This document shows, in pieces, positions 15,898 to 22,277 of a stretch of DNA of 27,752 nt. Location of the stretch: contig JAEWLJ010000022.1 in the NCBI GenBank assembly GCA_023393455.1, positions 1 to 27,752 on the forward strand. Reading direction: 5' to 3'. Made by a program: the position numbers and the translations under genes. How positions within the stretch are numbered: the first letter of the stretch is position 1; each line of letters begins with the position of its first letter. The notes below the pieces were generated by a model, which worked only from the letters and a program-made list of their open reading frames with translations, was not told the DNA's origin and searched no databases. Origin of the DNA: Methanobacteriota archaeon (lineage in GTDB: Archaea; Halobacteriota; Methanomicrobia; Methanomicrobiales; Methanoculleaceae).

Positions 15898-16779
15898 CTA
15901 CTCCCGCAGGCTCCTCCCCGCCATCCGCAGGAAGACGTCCTCGAGGGTTGCCGGCCTGACCGTCACCGCCGCCTCGTGCCGGCAGACCTCGAGCAGTTCT
16001 TGTGCGATCTCGTTCGGGCGATCCGTGAAGACCTGGAGGACGTCGCCGGCGAGGTCGTAGTTCACCCCGAGTTCTTCCAGGCGGGCGACCGCCTTCTCTG
16101 TCCGCTCGACCTCGACGACGTTGCTCCCGGCATATTCCCGGATGAGGTCCGCCGGGGCACCCTCGATGAGGATCCTGCCGCGGTCCATGATCACCAGCCG
16201 GTCGCAGAGGCGTTCCGCTTCGTCGAGGTAGTGGGTGGTGAGGACGAGGGTGTTTCCTTCGGCCCGGAGGCTCCTGAGTTTCTCCCAGATCAGGTGCCGC
16301 GCCTGCGGGTCGAGCCCGATGGTGGGTTCGTCGAGGATGAGCAGTTCCGGTTCATTGATGAGCGCCCGGGCGATGATCAGCCGCCGTTTCATCCCGCCCG
16401 AGAGGTTGTCGACCAGGACGTCCCGCTTCTCCTCGAGTTGCATGAACGCGAGGAGTTCGTCGGCCCGTTTCTCCGCCTCCCGCTTCGGTATGCCGAAGTA
16501 GCGGGCGTAGATCAGCAGGTTTCGGTAGGCCGAGAAGTCCGGGTCGAGGTTGTTCTCCTGCGGCACCACCCCGAGACGGCTCTTGATCTGGCGGTGGTGG
16601 GTATCCACGTCCATCCCGAAGACCTCCAGGGTTCCGCCGGATTTGGGGGAGATGCACTGGATCATCTTCATGGCCGTCGTCTTCCCCGCTCCGTTCGGGC
16701 CGAGAAACCCGAAGACTTCCCCTTCTCTGACCCGGAAGGCGATACGGTCGACCGCGACGAGGTCCCCGAACCGCTTCAA
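15898..16779 (-). CDS. ABC-2 type transporter ATP-binding protein (start uncertain)
   Basis: The ATPase of the exporter, with Walker A GPNGAGKTT (27-35), Q-loop VVPQENNLDPDF, signature NLSGGMKRRLIIARAL, Walker B LLILDEPTIGLDP and switch LTTHYLDEAERLCDR. A C-terminal domain of about 80 residues resembles DrrA/NodI proteins. The first usable canonical start is TTG 16779, but that would remove the usual first strand. The frame continues upstream with DVIVAHDLL, a good match to the family opening, and is open to 16863, yet no ATG, GTG or TTG occurs there. GGAGGAGGAG around 16812-16823 is a good ribosome binding site, so an unusual start (for example ATC 16797) or a sequence change is possible. 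Confidence 0.88.
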   Translation of the reverse strand: MKRFGDLVAVDRIAFRVREGEVFGFLGPNGAGKTTAMKMIQCISPKSGGTLEVFGMDVDTHHRQIKSRLGVVPQENNLDPDFSAYRNLLIYARYFGIPKREAEKRADELLAFMQLEEKRDVLVDNLSGGMKRRLIIARALINEPELLILDEPTIGLDPQARHLIWEKLRSLRAEGNTLVLTTHYLDEAERLCDRLVIMDRGRILIEGAPADLIREYAGSNVVEVERTEKAVARLEELGVNYDLAGDVLQVFTDRPNEIAQELLEVCRHEAAVTVRPATLEDVFLRMAGRSLRE

Positions 16780-16811
16780 GAGGTCGTGCGCTACGATGAC
16801 GTCCCCGATTC

Positions 16812-16823
16812 TCTCCTCCTCCT
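16812..16823 (-). promoter_or_regulatory. Ribosome binding site without a canonical start codon
   Basis: On the minus strand AGGAGGAGGAGA precedes the ATPase N-terminal coding stretch, but no ATG, GTG or TTG lies in frame within 30 nt. It shows where translation probably begins and that the start codon is unusual or altered. Confidence 0.5.
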
Positions 16824-16954
16824 GAAACGTCAGTGAAGTCGTGCGACTACAACATTCTTTCGCTCACCCCTTCTGCTGCGCAGGGGATTGCCGGCCAGGG
16901 TGCATGCCGTATTTGCCGGAGATTCAGGCTTGGATTCCGGTTTACCGGGACGGA

Positions 16955-17159
16955 GCCCCCGCAGCCCTTTTGGCCCGGCAGAGTAAATCGCTCTACAACC
17001 ACTCCTACCCACGCGAACGCGGACCACGTCCGCGATCTCCTCCAGGGCGCGATCCGCACCTCCGCCCACTGCTCCATCTCGAAGGACGAGGAGATCACCA
17101 TCAACTATGGGGGGCTGGCGGACTGTTCCGACCCCGTCTGGTTCGATGCGATGGAGTGA
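16955..17159 (+). pseudogene. Remnant of a SET-domain protein, frameshifted
   Basis: The last part reads NADHVRDLLQGAIRTSAHCS, then ISKDEEITINYGGLADCSDPVWFDAME and a stop at 17157-17159. This matches the end of SET-domain lysine methyltransferases, where an NHSxxPNA motif is followed by the EEITINYG motif. The matching SLYNHSY lies just upstream (16988-17008) in another frame. Seven bases separate SY from NAD where six would keep the frame, so a one-base insertion breaks the domain. The region before that (AALLARQSK) is only weakly recognisable and the N-terminal half of SET is missing. SET genes of this kind occur in Methanomicrobiales. A sequencing error could explain the shift but not the missing 5' half. 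Confidence 0.6.
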
Positions 17160-17314
17160 ATTCTTTTAACGCCCGGAGTCGCGACGATCTGTCGTTTTAC
17201 ACGCATTTTGCTCCGGTAAACCCCCGGGAGAGAGCGGTCTTTCCCGGTATCCCAAACCGGTCGCCGGGAGACCGCCTCATCCTCTCCGGGCAGTTCAGGC
17301 TCGCCTGCCAAAAT

Positions 17315-17334
17315 CTCCAGTGGAAATCAAGGGG
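17315..17334 (+). other. Origin recognition box-like motif
   Basis: CTCCAGTGGAAATCAAGGGG carries the dyad TCCAGTGGAAA followed by a G-string, the two parts of the archaeal origin recognition box bound by Orc1/Cdc6. Only this single copy was found by eye. Working origins usually have several copies next to the orc1/cdc6 gene, which here lies about 3 kb away. Confidence 0.35.
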
Positions 17335-17338
17335 CTTG

Positions 17339-17359
17339 CACAATACTCTCTATATTGTG
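17339..17359. repeat. AT-rich inverted repeat
   Basis: CACAATA and TATTGTG form a perfect 7-bp inverted repeat around a 7-nt loop, 4 bp after the ORB-like motif. Confidence 0.6.
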
Positions 17360-17405
17360 GGTATTATCTCGATTCTCCGTTGCAGCTGCCGACCCCGGTA
17401 ATCGT

Positions 17406-17422
17406 CCCGCAGGCTGTGCGGG
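17406..17422. repeat. GC-rich hairpin
   Basis: CCCGCA and TGCGGG form a perfect 6-bp stem with a 5-nt loop. No T run follows on either strand, so it does not look like a standard terminator. Confidence 0.5.
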
Positions 17423-17589
17423 TAGCTCAGAATCGTCCTTAAAATTGGATGACCTGAGGGATTAAGGGGAAGTTTGGGGATATCGCAGGCGGGTGTCCGG
17501 GGTGTAGGTGTGTGAGGGGAGAGATGCGGTCAGGGCGTGCCGCAATCCGGCTGCAACGACCATGCCGGCCGATATGCCGTGCCGGTGCT

Positions 17590-18090
17590 CTATCTCCTGA
17601 TGACCAGTTGCACCCGCTCGGTCCGTACGATGCCCCCTCCGGTCGCCGTGACCACGGCGTCCACGGTCGCGGTGGAGACGAACGGCGGGAGGTCGGGGGC
17701 TGCGACCTCGTAGGTGAGCGGCGGGTAGGGTGGGGGGATGGTGCCGAGGTCGTGGTTGTCGCGGTACACGCCACCGAGCGCCGTAGCGGATACTTTGACC
17801 TGGACGGGAGCGTCGAATCCGTCTTCGGGATGCACCGTGAGGGTGAACCGGATCGTATCGCCGGGCCGGGCGGTGGCGGATGCCGGGGTGACGCTGATCG
17901 AGAACGTGCGGGACGCAACCTGCACCGGGGCGCCCGTCGTGACCGGGGTTGCTGCCGGGACGGGAGGCGGGCCCGGCTCTCCGGGAGGGGGTGCGGCCCC
18001 GTTCGCGAGGAAGGCGTAGGCGACGGCGAGCACGGTCACCAGGGCGCATATGGTGAGGGCTATCAGCAGAGGAGGGTATTCTCGTACCAT
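17590..18090 (-). CDS. Membrane-anchored Ig-like domain protein of unknown function
   Basis: A 166-aa protein with an N-terminal transmembrane helix (about residues 7-29, PLLIALTICALVTVLAVAYAFLA). A Pro-rich linker (about 30-55) is followed by one beta-sandwich domain (about 58-166). The pattern FSISVTPASATARPGDTIRFTLTV, then PVQVKVSATAL and a paired strand ending RTERVQLVIRR, is that of Ig-like/NEW3-like modules on archaeal surface proteins. The domain should lie outside the cell, tethered by an uncleaved helix. ATG 18090 is a reasonable start. No partner is evident; the downstream side is the gene-free region. Confidence 0.7.
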   Translation of the reverse strand: MVREYPPLLIALTICALVTVLAVAYAFLANGAAPPPGEPGPPPVPAATPVTTGAPVQVASRTFSISVTPASATARPGDTIRFTLTVHPEDGFDAPVQVKVSATALGGVYRDNHDLGTIPPPYPPLTYEVAAPDLPPFVSTATVDAVVTATGGGIVRTERVQLVIRR

Positions 18091-18177
18091 ACGTTCACGG
18101 TGGGTATGCCGGTAGAACGGTTGCCTGCGTACTTATGTGTTGGCACCCCGGCCGGGGCAAAAGAGGTGAGTGGGTTT

Positions 18178-18387
18178 TCAGTCGACGGCGACCATGACCT
18201 CGGTCGACTTGACCACTGCATGGACCTTCTTGCCGACGGCAAGCCCGAGGCTCTCCGCGGACGTCTTTGTGATGACCGAGACGAGTTCGCCGCCGCCGTC
18301 GAGAGCGATGACGACCTCAGCAGTGACCACGCCCATGTTAACAGCCTTTACTTTCCCGGGAAGCTGGTTCCTTGCACTTAACTTCAT
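18178..18387 (-). CDS. mop: Molbindin: single Mop-domain molybdate/tungstate-binding protein
   Basis: A 69-aa protein made only of one Mop (TOBE-like) domain, starting MKLSARNQLPGKVKAVNMGV. It has AEVVIALDGGGELVSVITKTSAESLGL and ends AVVKSTEVMVAVD. The motifs SARNQL, SVIT and VKSTxVMVAVD are those of molbindins, which assemble into hexamers that bind molybdate or tungstate in the cytoplasm for storage or buffering. The open frame reaches 18489, but ATG 18387 has GGTGGTG upstream and matches the family length. The window's ModC lacks this domain, so the two may complement each other (inference). Confidence 0.9.
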   Translation of the reverse strand: MKLSARNQLPGKVKAVNMGVVTAEVVIALDGGGELVSVITKTSAESLGLAVGKKVHAVVKSTEVMVAVD

Positions 18388-18409
18388 GATGCACCACCCA
18401 GCTCTCGGG

Positions 18410-18417
18410 TTTATATT
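18410..18417 (-). promoter_or_regulatory. TATA box of the molbindin gene
   Basis: AATATAAA on the minus strand, 23 bp before ATG 18387, is a good archaeal TATA element. It predicts a start site close to the ribosome binding site. Confidence 0.6.
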
Positions 18418-18747
18418 CATTTCGATGCCCGGGCCCCGGTGCGGATCCTCACTGCAGGCGGTAGTGTACAGCAGCGATCTGCCGTTCATTCAACCAAAGG
18501 GAGTCGAACGGCTCTCTAGTATACGGTTTTTTCGGAGAACGAGGTTGAACCCGGGAGATGGGGAGTTAACTTCCGGGGGCGGGATTCACGCATGAGTAAG
18601 TTCAGCCCGGAGCGGGCGGGATCGTCGGCGTGGTGGTGGCGGTGATCGTGAGGGTGATGGGCAGGGGTGAGCCTCCTCTTGGGGATTTTGGAACGGTCAC
18701 CGGAGCGTTATGTGCCCTGAATCATGTGAGATATTCTACAAAAGCAA
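18418..18747. other. Gene-free region upstream of mop
   Basis: About 330 bp with no supported gene on either strand. One stretch near 18593-18700 can be read in mixed frames as a short hydrophobic segment, too weak to call a remnant. Confidence 0.5.
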
Positions 18748-18821
18748 TGGGCCTGGCCGGATTCGGACCGGCGATCTTCTCCGTGTAAGGGAGACGTCAT
18801 AACCAGCTAGACCACAAGCCC
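18748..18821 (-). tRNA. tRNA-Val, anticodon UAC
   Basis: The minus strand folds as a full cloverleaf. The acceptor GGGCTTG pairs with CAGGCCC (one G-U pair), the D arm is GTC/GAC, and the anticodon arm TCTCC-CTTACAC-GGAGA has anticodon TAC. The T arm is GCCGG-TCCGAAT-CCGGC, and the discriminator base is A. CCA is not encoded, since TTG follows. There is no intron, although the organism's splicing endonuclease is encoded in this window. Confidence 0.95.
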
Positions 18822-19123
18822 CGTGGATGCCTCATAGTGTTTTGCACCGTGACGGATAAACGTGTTGCCTGGCGGTGATTCCGGGGACGTCGTGTCCGTG
18901 CTCTTCCGTCGCTCGCGCTCGCAAACCTCTCCTCGACCCCCCCCGTCGCCCGTGCTTCGTGTTCCTCCCGCCCCCAGGGGGGCGGGCAGTGCGTGGCGAT
19001 ATCCCATGAGCCGTGTGCGGATCCCAGGCGTTCAGCTAGGAGACCGGTCGCAGAATGCCTCGTTGAAGGTACCCCTCTGGAGAGCGTTGAGGAGATGTAT
19101 CAACAGGGCCTAAAAAAAAGAGT
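18822..19123. other. Gene-free region between tRNA-Val and mch
   Basis: About 300 bp without a supported gene. It contains a strong GC hairpin at 18967-18986 (CCCGCC with GGCGGG) and, at its end, the terminator of mch. Confidence 0.55.
19112..19119 (-). terminator. T8 terminator after mch
   Basis: Eight A on the plus strand, 5 bp beyond the mch stop, give an oligo-U end to the minus-strand transcript. Confidence 0.65.
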
Positions 19124-20071
19124 TCAGATGAACCCGAAGGACTTCAGCGTCACTTCGGGGTTGACGGCTCCCACGTGGTAGACCTTGCCCTCGGAGAGCT
19201 CGTTGATGACGACCTCAGCCGGGGAGAAGAGCGAGGTGTCGATCTGGTAGAAGTCGAAGTTGGCTTCCTTGAAGATGTCGTAGAACGGCTTCCCGTATCC
19301 CTTGGACGTGTTGCTCGGGATCTTGTCAAGGTAGTCCTTGATCTCGGGGGCTTTCATCGTCAGCATGATGCTCCCGTGGTAGATCGTCGCGTCGTTCGTG
19401 CTGCCCATCGCCTTCGTGCCGTCCTTCTTGACGGGCGCGATCGGGGCGTGACCGATCCCGGCGGTGATCTTCTTCGTGTCAAACCCGAGCTCGTTCAACT
19501 TATAGACCGCGGTCTCCACGCAGCGGCCGGCAACCTGGACCGAGCCGACGATCGATGCCGTCGGGGCGACGACCGCGCAGGTGTTTGCCACGTCCACGTT
19601 GCACTCTTCGGCGATCTTCTCCATCACCGCGGCGTTCGGGAGGTGGTCGCTCTCGAGGCAGATGACCGCGTAATCGAACTCGTCCTCGTACTCGATCACC
19701 TCATAGGTGTGCTTGGGCTTCAGGGAGAGCGCCCGTGCGGGGCCGCTCCCCATCGCAAAGTACTTGTTGACGTTGATCGTCCAGCCCGCCTTCTGGGCGC
19801 CGAGGCACGCAATCGACGGGAAGTCGGTGCTGACCTCGATGAACGGAATGGGGAACTCCTTGATCCGGCCCATCGAAATGCCGACCTCGCCGAGTCCGCC
19901 CATGCAGATCTCGGTGAACCGCCTTCCCGTCAGGTACCCGCCCGGAGTGCTGACGCCGCAGTCAACGATGCGTGCGCCATTGTCGAGCTCGTGCGGGACG
20001 GCATTGAACTCCTCGGCATACTCGAAGAGTTCCTCAAAAATATCCAGTGCCAGTTCGTTCACGCTGAGCAT
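19124..20071 (-). CDS. mch: Methenyl-tetrahydromethanopterin cyclohydrolase
   Basis: Converts formyl-H4MPT to methenyl-H4MPT, the third step of CO2 reduction to methane, in the cytoplasm. The 315-aa protein is full length. It begins MLSVNELALDIFEELFEYAEEFN and includes ARIVDCGVSTPGGYLTGRRFTEICMGGLGEV, ARALSLKPKHTYEVIEY, ICLESDHLPNAAVMEKIAEEC and ITAGIGHAPIAPVKKDGTKAMG, all strong Mch motifs. The open frame begins at TTG 20095, but ATG 20071 with GAGGT 7 nt upstream is the better start. It is the main direct evidence that the organism is a methanogen or related C1 archaeon. It lies 46 bp after orc1/cdc6 on the same strand. Confidence 0.96.
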   Translation of the reverse strand: MLSVNELALDIFEELFEYAEEFNAVPHELDNGARIVDCGVSTPGGYLTGRRFTEICMGGLGEVGISMGRIKEFPIPFIEVSTDFPSIACLGAQKAGWTINVNKYFAMGSGPARALSLKPKHTYEVIEYEDEFDYAVICLESDHLPNAAVMEKIAEECNVDVANTCAVVAPTASIVGSVQVAGRCVETAVYKLNELGFDTKKITAGIGHAPIAPVKKDGTKAMGSTNDATIYHGSIMLTMKAPEIKDYLDKIPSNTSKGYGKPFYDIFKEANFDFYQIDTSLFSPAEVVINELSEGKVYHVGAVNPEVTLKSFGFI

Positions 20072-20117
20072 GTGGAAAACCTCATCAGAGTACAAACGGC
20101 GGGGGAACTGATAAGGA

Positions 20118-21266
20118 TTATGAAATCGTCTGCTCTTGCCCCAGGTGCTCCAGCACGCGCCCGGGATCGTACCGGAGGCTGATCAGCCGTGTCCGCCCCC
20201 TTCCCTGGCGGTAGTGGAGGTTTAGGAGCCGCATCGAATCGAACTTCTGGATGATCTCGTAGAACTTGGTGTAACTGACCCCGCCCATCTCTTCTTTTAT
20301 GAAACGGTAGACGTCGCCGGCGTTCATCTCCTTATCGTCGCTGGCCGACATATCCGCGATCCTGGCCAGCACCTCCCGCTCCTCGGCCTTGAGCGCCCGT
20401 AGCGAGAATGCGAGGTGGAGGTACCGGGAGACCTCGTATGCCTTGCAGACGTCTTCCCGCTCGACCGACCGGCGCGCCTCCCTCTCGGCGTTCAGGGCCG
20501 CACGCTTCAGGAGGTCGATGCCGACGCGGAGGTCACCGCTCTTCATCGTCTGCTCCACCACGAGATCCAGCATATCGGGCCGGAGGACGTTCGGGTAGAG
20601 GCCCTGCAGGACGCGCTCCTCGAGGATGCCGTGGACCTCCTCCTCCGAGTAGGGGGGGAAGTAGATCTCGGTGGGGCGGAAGACCGACGCCACCCGTGCG
20701 TCGACCTCGTTTTGCAGGGTGACGGACATATCGCTGACGATGGCGACGACACCGGTCCGGACGCCCGGATAGGCCTCGTGCGAGCGCAGGAGGGGATAGA
20801 GCACCTGGTTGATCTCGTTCTCGTAGAGGAGATAGTTCGCGTCGTCGAGCGCCACGAGGAGCACCTGCTCCTCGCGCTGCAGCACTTTCGCTATGGCGTC
20901 GAAGACCTGCTTGAACGACGTGCCCGACGGTGGCGGCGGGTGCCCGGTGACGCGGCGATAGATCTGGGAGAAGATGGCGAACCGGGTGTTGTCGATCTGG
21001 CAGTTGATGTAGACAGGGACGAGTTTCTTCGTGGCCTCCTCGATCTCGGCAAAGAGCATCTTCACGGTCGTCGTCTTCCCGGTTCCCGGGAGACCGCGGC
21101 AGATGGTGTTGAGCGGCCTCGCTCCCCGCATCCCGGGCTTGACCTGAAACGCGAGCTCCCGGATCTGGGTGTCACGATGGTTGAACTGCTCGGGGACGTG
21201 ATCGATCTCGAATACTTCGGGATCCCGGAAAAGCGTCTCGTCCCACATGAGCAGGTTCTTCTTCAT
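20118..21266 (-). CDS. orc1/cdc6: Orc1/Cdc6 replication initiator
   Basis: The archaeal origin-binding AAA+ ATPase that loads MCM helicase. It has Walker A GLPGTGKTTTVKMLF (about 58-72), Walker B VLLVALDDANYLLYENE (about 135-151), sensor 1 near VRTGVVAIVSD, and the Cdc6 lid with DLVVEQTMKSGDLRVGIDLLKRAA. A C-terminal winged helix (about 295-382) for origin DNA contains SYTKFYEIIQKFDSMRLLNL. The 382 aa are normal for archaea. ATG 21266 has GAGGAT 7 nt upstream and a TTTAAATA box around 21290-21297. Archaeal origins often lie next to this gene, but I see no cluster of origin boxes in its short upstream gap. Confidence 0.94.
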   Translation of the reverse strand: MKKNLLMWDETLFRDPEVFEIDHVPEQFNHRDTQIRELAFQVKPGMRGARPLNTICRGLPGTGKTTTVKMLFAEIEEATKKLVPVYINCQIDNTRFAIFSQIYRRVTGHPPPPSGTSFKQVFDAIAKVLQREEQVLLVALDDANYLLYENEINQVLYPLLRSHEAYPGVRTGVVAIVSDMSVTLQNEVDARVASVFRPTEIYFPPYSEEEVHGILEERVLQGLYPNVLRPDMLDLVVEQTMKSGDLRVGIDLLKRAALNAEREARRSVEREDVCKAYEVSRYLHLAFSLRALKAEEREVLARIADMSASDDKEMNAGDVYRFIKEEMGGVSYTKFYEIIQKFDSMRLLNLHYRQGRGRTRLISLRYDPGRVLEHLGQEQTIS

Positions 21267-21289
21267 TATACAATCCTCGGGTATGGTAG

Positions 21290-21297
21290 TATTTAAA
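21290..21297 (-). promoter_or_regulatory. TATA box of orc1/cdc6
   Basis: TTTAAATA on the minus strand, centred about 27 bp before ATG 21266, in the 74-bp gap after the divergently placed terminal region of the next gene. Confidence 0.6.
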
Positions 21298-21340
21298 CCC
21301 TCCCGGTTGGGTTCTCCTCATCGCGCTGGTTTTGCAAGGA

Positions 21341-21982
21341 TTATGGCTGTTCCATGCACTTTTTGCAGAGCGTCTTGCTCATGAAGAGCCGGGAGAGTTT
21401 CGCCTGCGATTTCGTCACTTCCGCACCGCAGGTCTCACAGACGTCCTCCGCTGGAGCCTCGGACGGCTTTTCCGGAACCGGCTCCTGGTGCGGCGGTGCC
21501 TGCACCGGGGGTGCCTCCGGCTTTGCCGGGGGCTTCTCCTCCGGTTTCTCGGGTGGCTTCGAGACCAGGGGCGGCTCCGGGTGCTCGGGCGCCGGTGGGA
21601 TCGCCGCTGCGATCACCTCCGGCGTCGGGCAGGCTTTCTCCTCTGGATGGACCGGTTCTGTCACCGGAGCAGCCGGTTCAGGGGTCTCCTCCGGGCGGGT
21701 CGGTTCCGTCACCGGGGCGGCCGGTTCAGGGGTCTCCTTCTCCGGGAGCGGTACCCGCGGGGCCGCGGGCCTTGCCGCGAGAACGCGGCGCCGGTATGCG
21801 TCCACACGCTCGGTGGTTGCCTGATCGCCGCGCCCGAGCCGGGCAAGGATCCCGTCGAGGAATGTGATAAGGTCGTCCACATCCTCGTGGGTCTCTACAT
21901 CCCCCTCGACTTCGAGACGGAGGTTTTCGTAGTTCTCGAGGTTGATGGTGATCCCGATGGTGACTTCCTTCTTGCTGGACAT
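21341..21982 (-). CDS. Modular protein: conserved N-domain, Pro/Glu repeat linker, C-terminal zinc ribbon
   Basis: A 213-aa protein I recognise only in outline. The N-terminal domain (about 1-70) has VTIGITINLENYENLRLEVEGDVE followed by a helix (DDLITFLDGILARLG), a pattern shared by uncharacterised proteins of related methanogens. A linker of about 100 residues is Pro/Glu/Ala-rich and includes a near-perfect tandem repeat PEPAAPVTEPxxPEE. The C-terminus (about 180-211) is a treble-clef or zinc ribbon CETCG...LCKKC with basic spacing residues. No signal peptide is present, so it should be cytoplasmic. The N-domain followed by a zinc ribbon recalls proteins that act on single-stranded nucleic acids, but that is a guess. 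It has a strong TATA box and lies just upstream of orc1/cdc6. Confidence 0.7.
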   Translation of the reverse strand: MSSKKEVTIGITINLENYENLRLEVEGDVETHEDVDDLITFLDGILARLGRGDQATTERVDAYRRRVLAARPAAPRVPLPEKETPEPAAPVTEPTRPEETPEPAAPVTEPVHPEEKACPTPEVIAAAIPPAPEHPEPPLVSKPPEKPEEKPPAKPEAPPVQAPPHQEPVPEKPSEAPAEDVCETCGAEVTKSQAKLSRLFMSKTLCKKCMEQP

Positions 21983-22005
21983 ATTCCCGAATAATATTGT
22001 ATTTC

Positions 22006-22013
22006 TTTATATA
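22006..22013 (-). promoter_or_regulatory. TATA box of the modular zinc-ribbon gene
   Basis: TATATAAA on the minus strand, 24 bp before ATG 21982, in an AT-rich pocket. Its position predicts a leaderless or nearly leaderless mRNA. Confidence 0.7.
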
Positions 22014-22203
22014 CAATTCCTCCGGCGGCCCGTATCGCCCCGCCGAACGGCTGGTCCGGCCGCTTTCCTCCGCCCCGGTGCCGGGGGAGACCGGGGCCGG
22101 CGATCCCGCCGGCGCCCGGGCATCCGGGCCGGTTCCGGCTGCTCTCCGCATGCACCCTGAAGCCCCGCTGATGGCGGCGTATGGCAATTTCTTTGCGCAT
22201 GGA

Positions 22204-22212
22204 TTTTTATAC
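22204..22212 (+). promoter_or_regulatory. TATA box of the first beta-helix gene
   Basis: TTTTTATAC, about 66-74 bp before ATG 22278, is the best TATA-like element in an otherwise GC-rich stretch (22020-22277) that holds no gene. Confidence 0.45.
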
Positions 22213-22277
22213 CTCTGCCGCTATATCCGCGACGAGTCTCCGGCACCCTGCCCGGAACGATCTCTCCGAGGAGCGTG

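Larger units (their letters stand above)
17160..17589. other. Gene-free convergent region
   Basis: I see no coding sequence in these 430 bp between the SET remnant and the stop of the next minus-strand gene. They hold an ORB-like motif at 17315-17334, an AT-rich inverted repeat at 17339-17359 and a GC-rich hairpin at 17406-17422. Confidence 0.6.

Noticed and set aside
15266..16836. Two long plus-strand open frames across the ABC transporter genes
   Set aside because: They are antisense to clear Walker, signature and membrane motifs and are rich in Glu, Asp and Arg as expected of shadows.
17419..17445. GGTAGCTCAG, resembling a tRNA D arm
   Set aside because: No acceptor, anticodon or T stem can be formed around it.
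18593..18720. A short hydrophobic stretch that could be a type IV pilin remnant
   Set aside because: It needs a frame change to read, and the cleavage motif and typical pilin helix are not convincing.
19175..20182. A 335-codon plus-strand open frame across mch
   Set aside because: It is antisense to a certain methanogenesis gene and carries no signal of its own.
20415..21296. A 293-codon plus-strand open frame across orc1/cdc6
   Set aside because: It is antisense to a complete AAA+ gene with a winged helix, and is a shadow.
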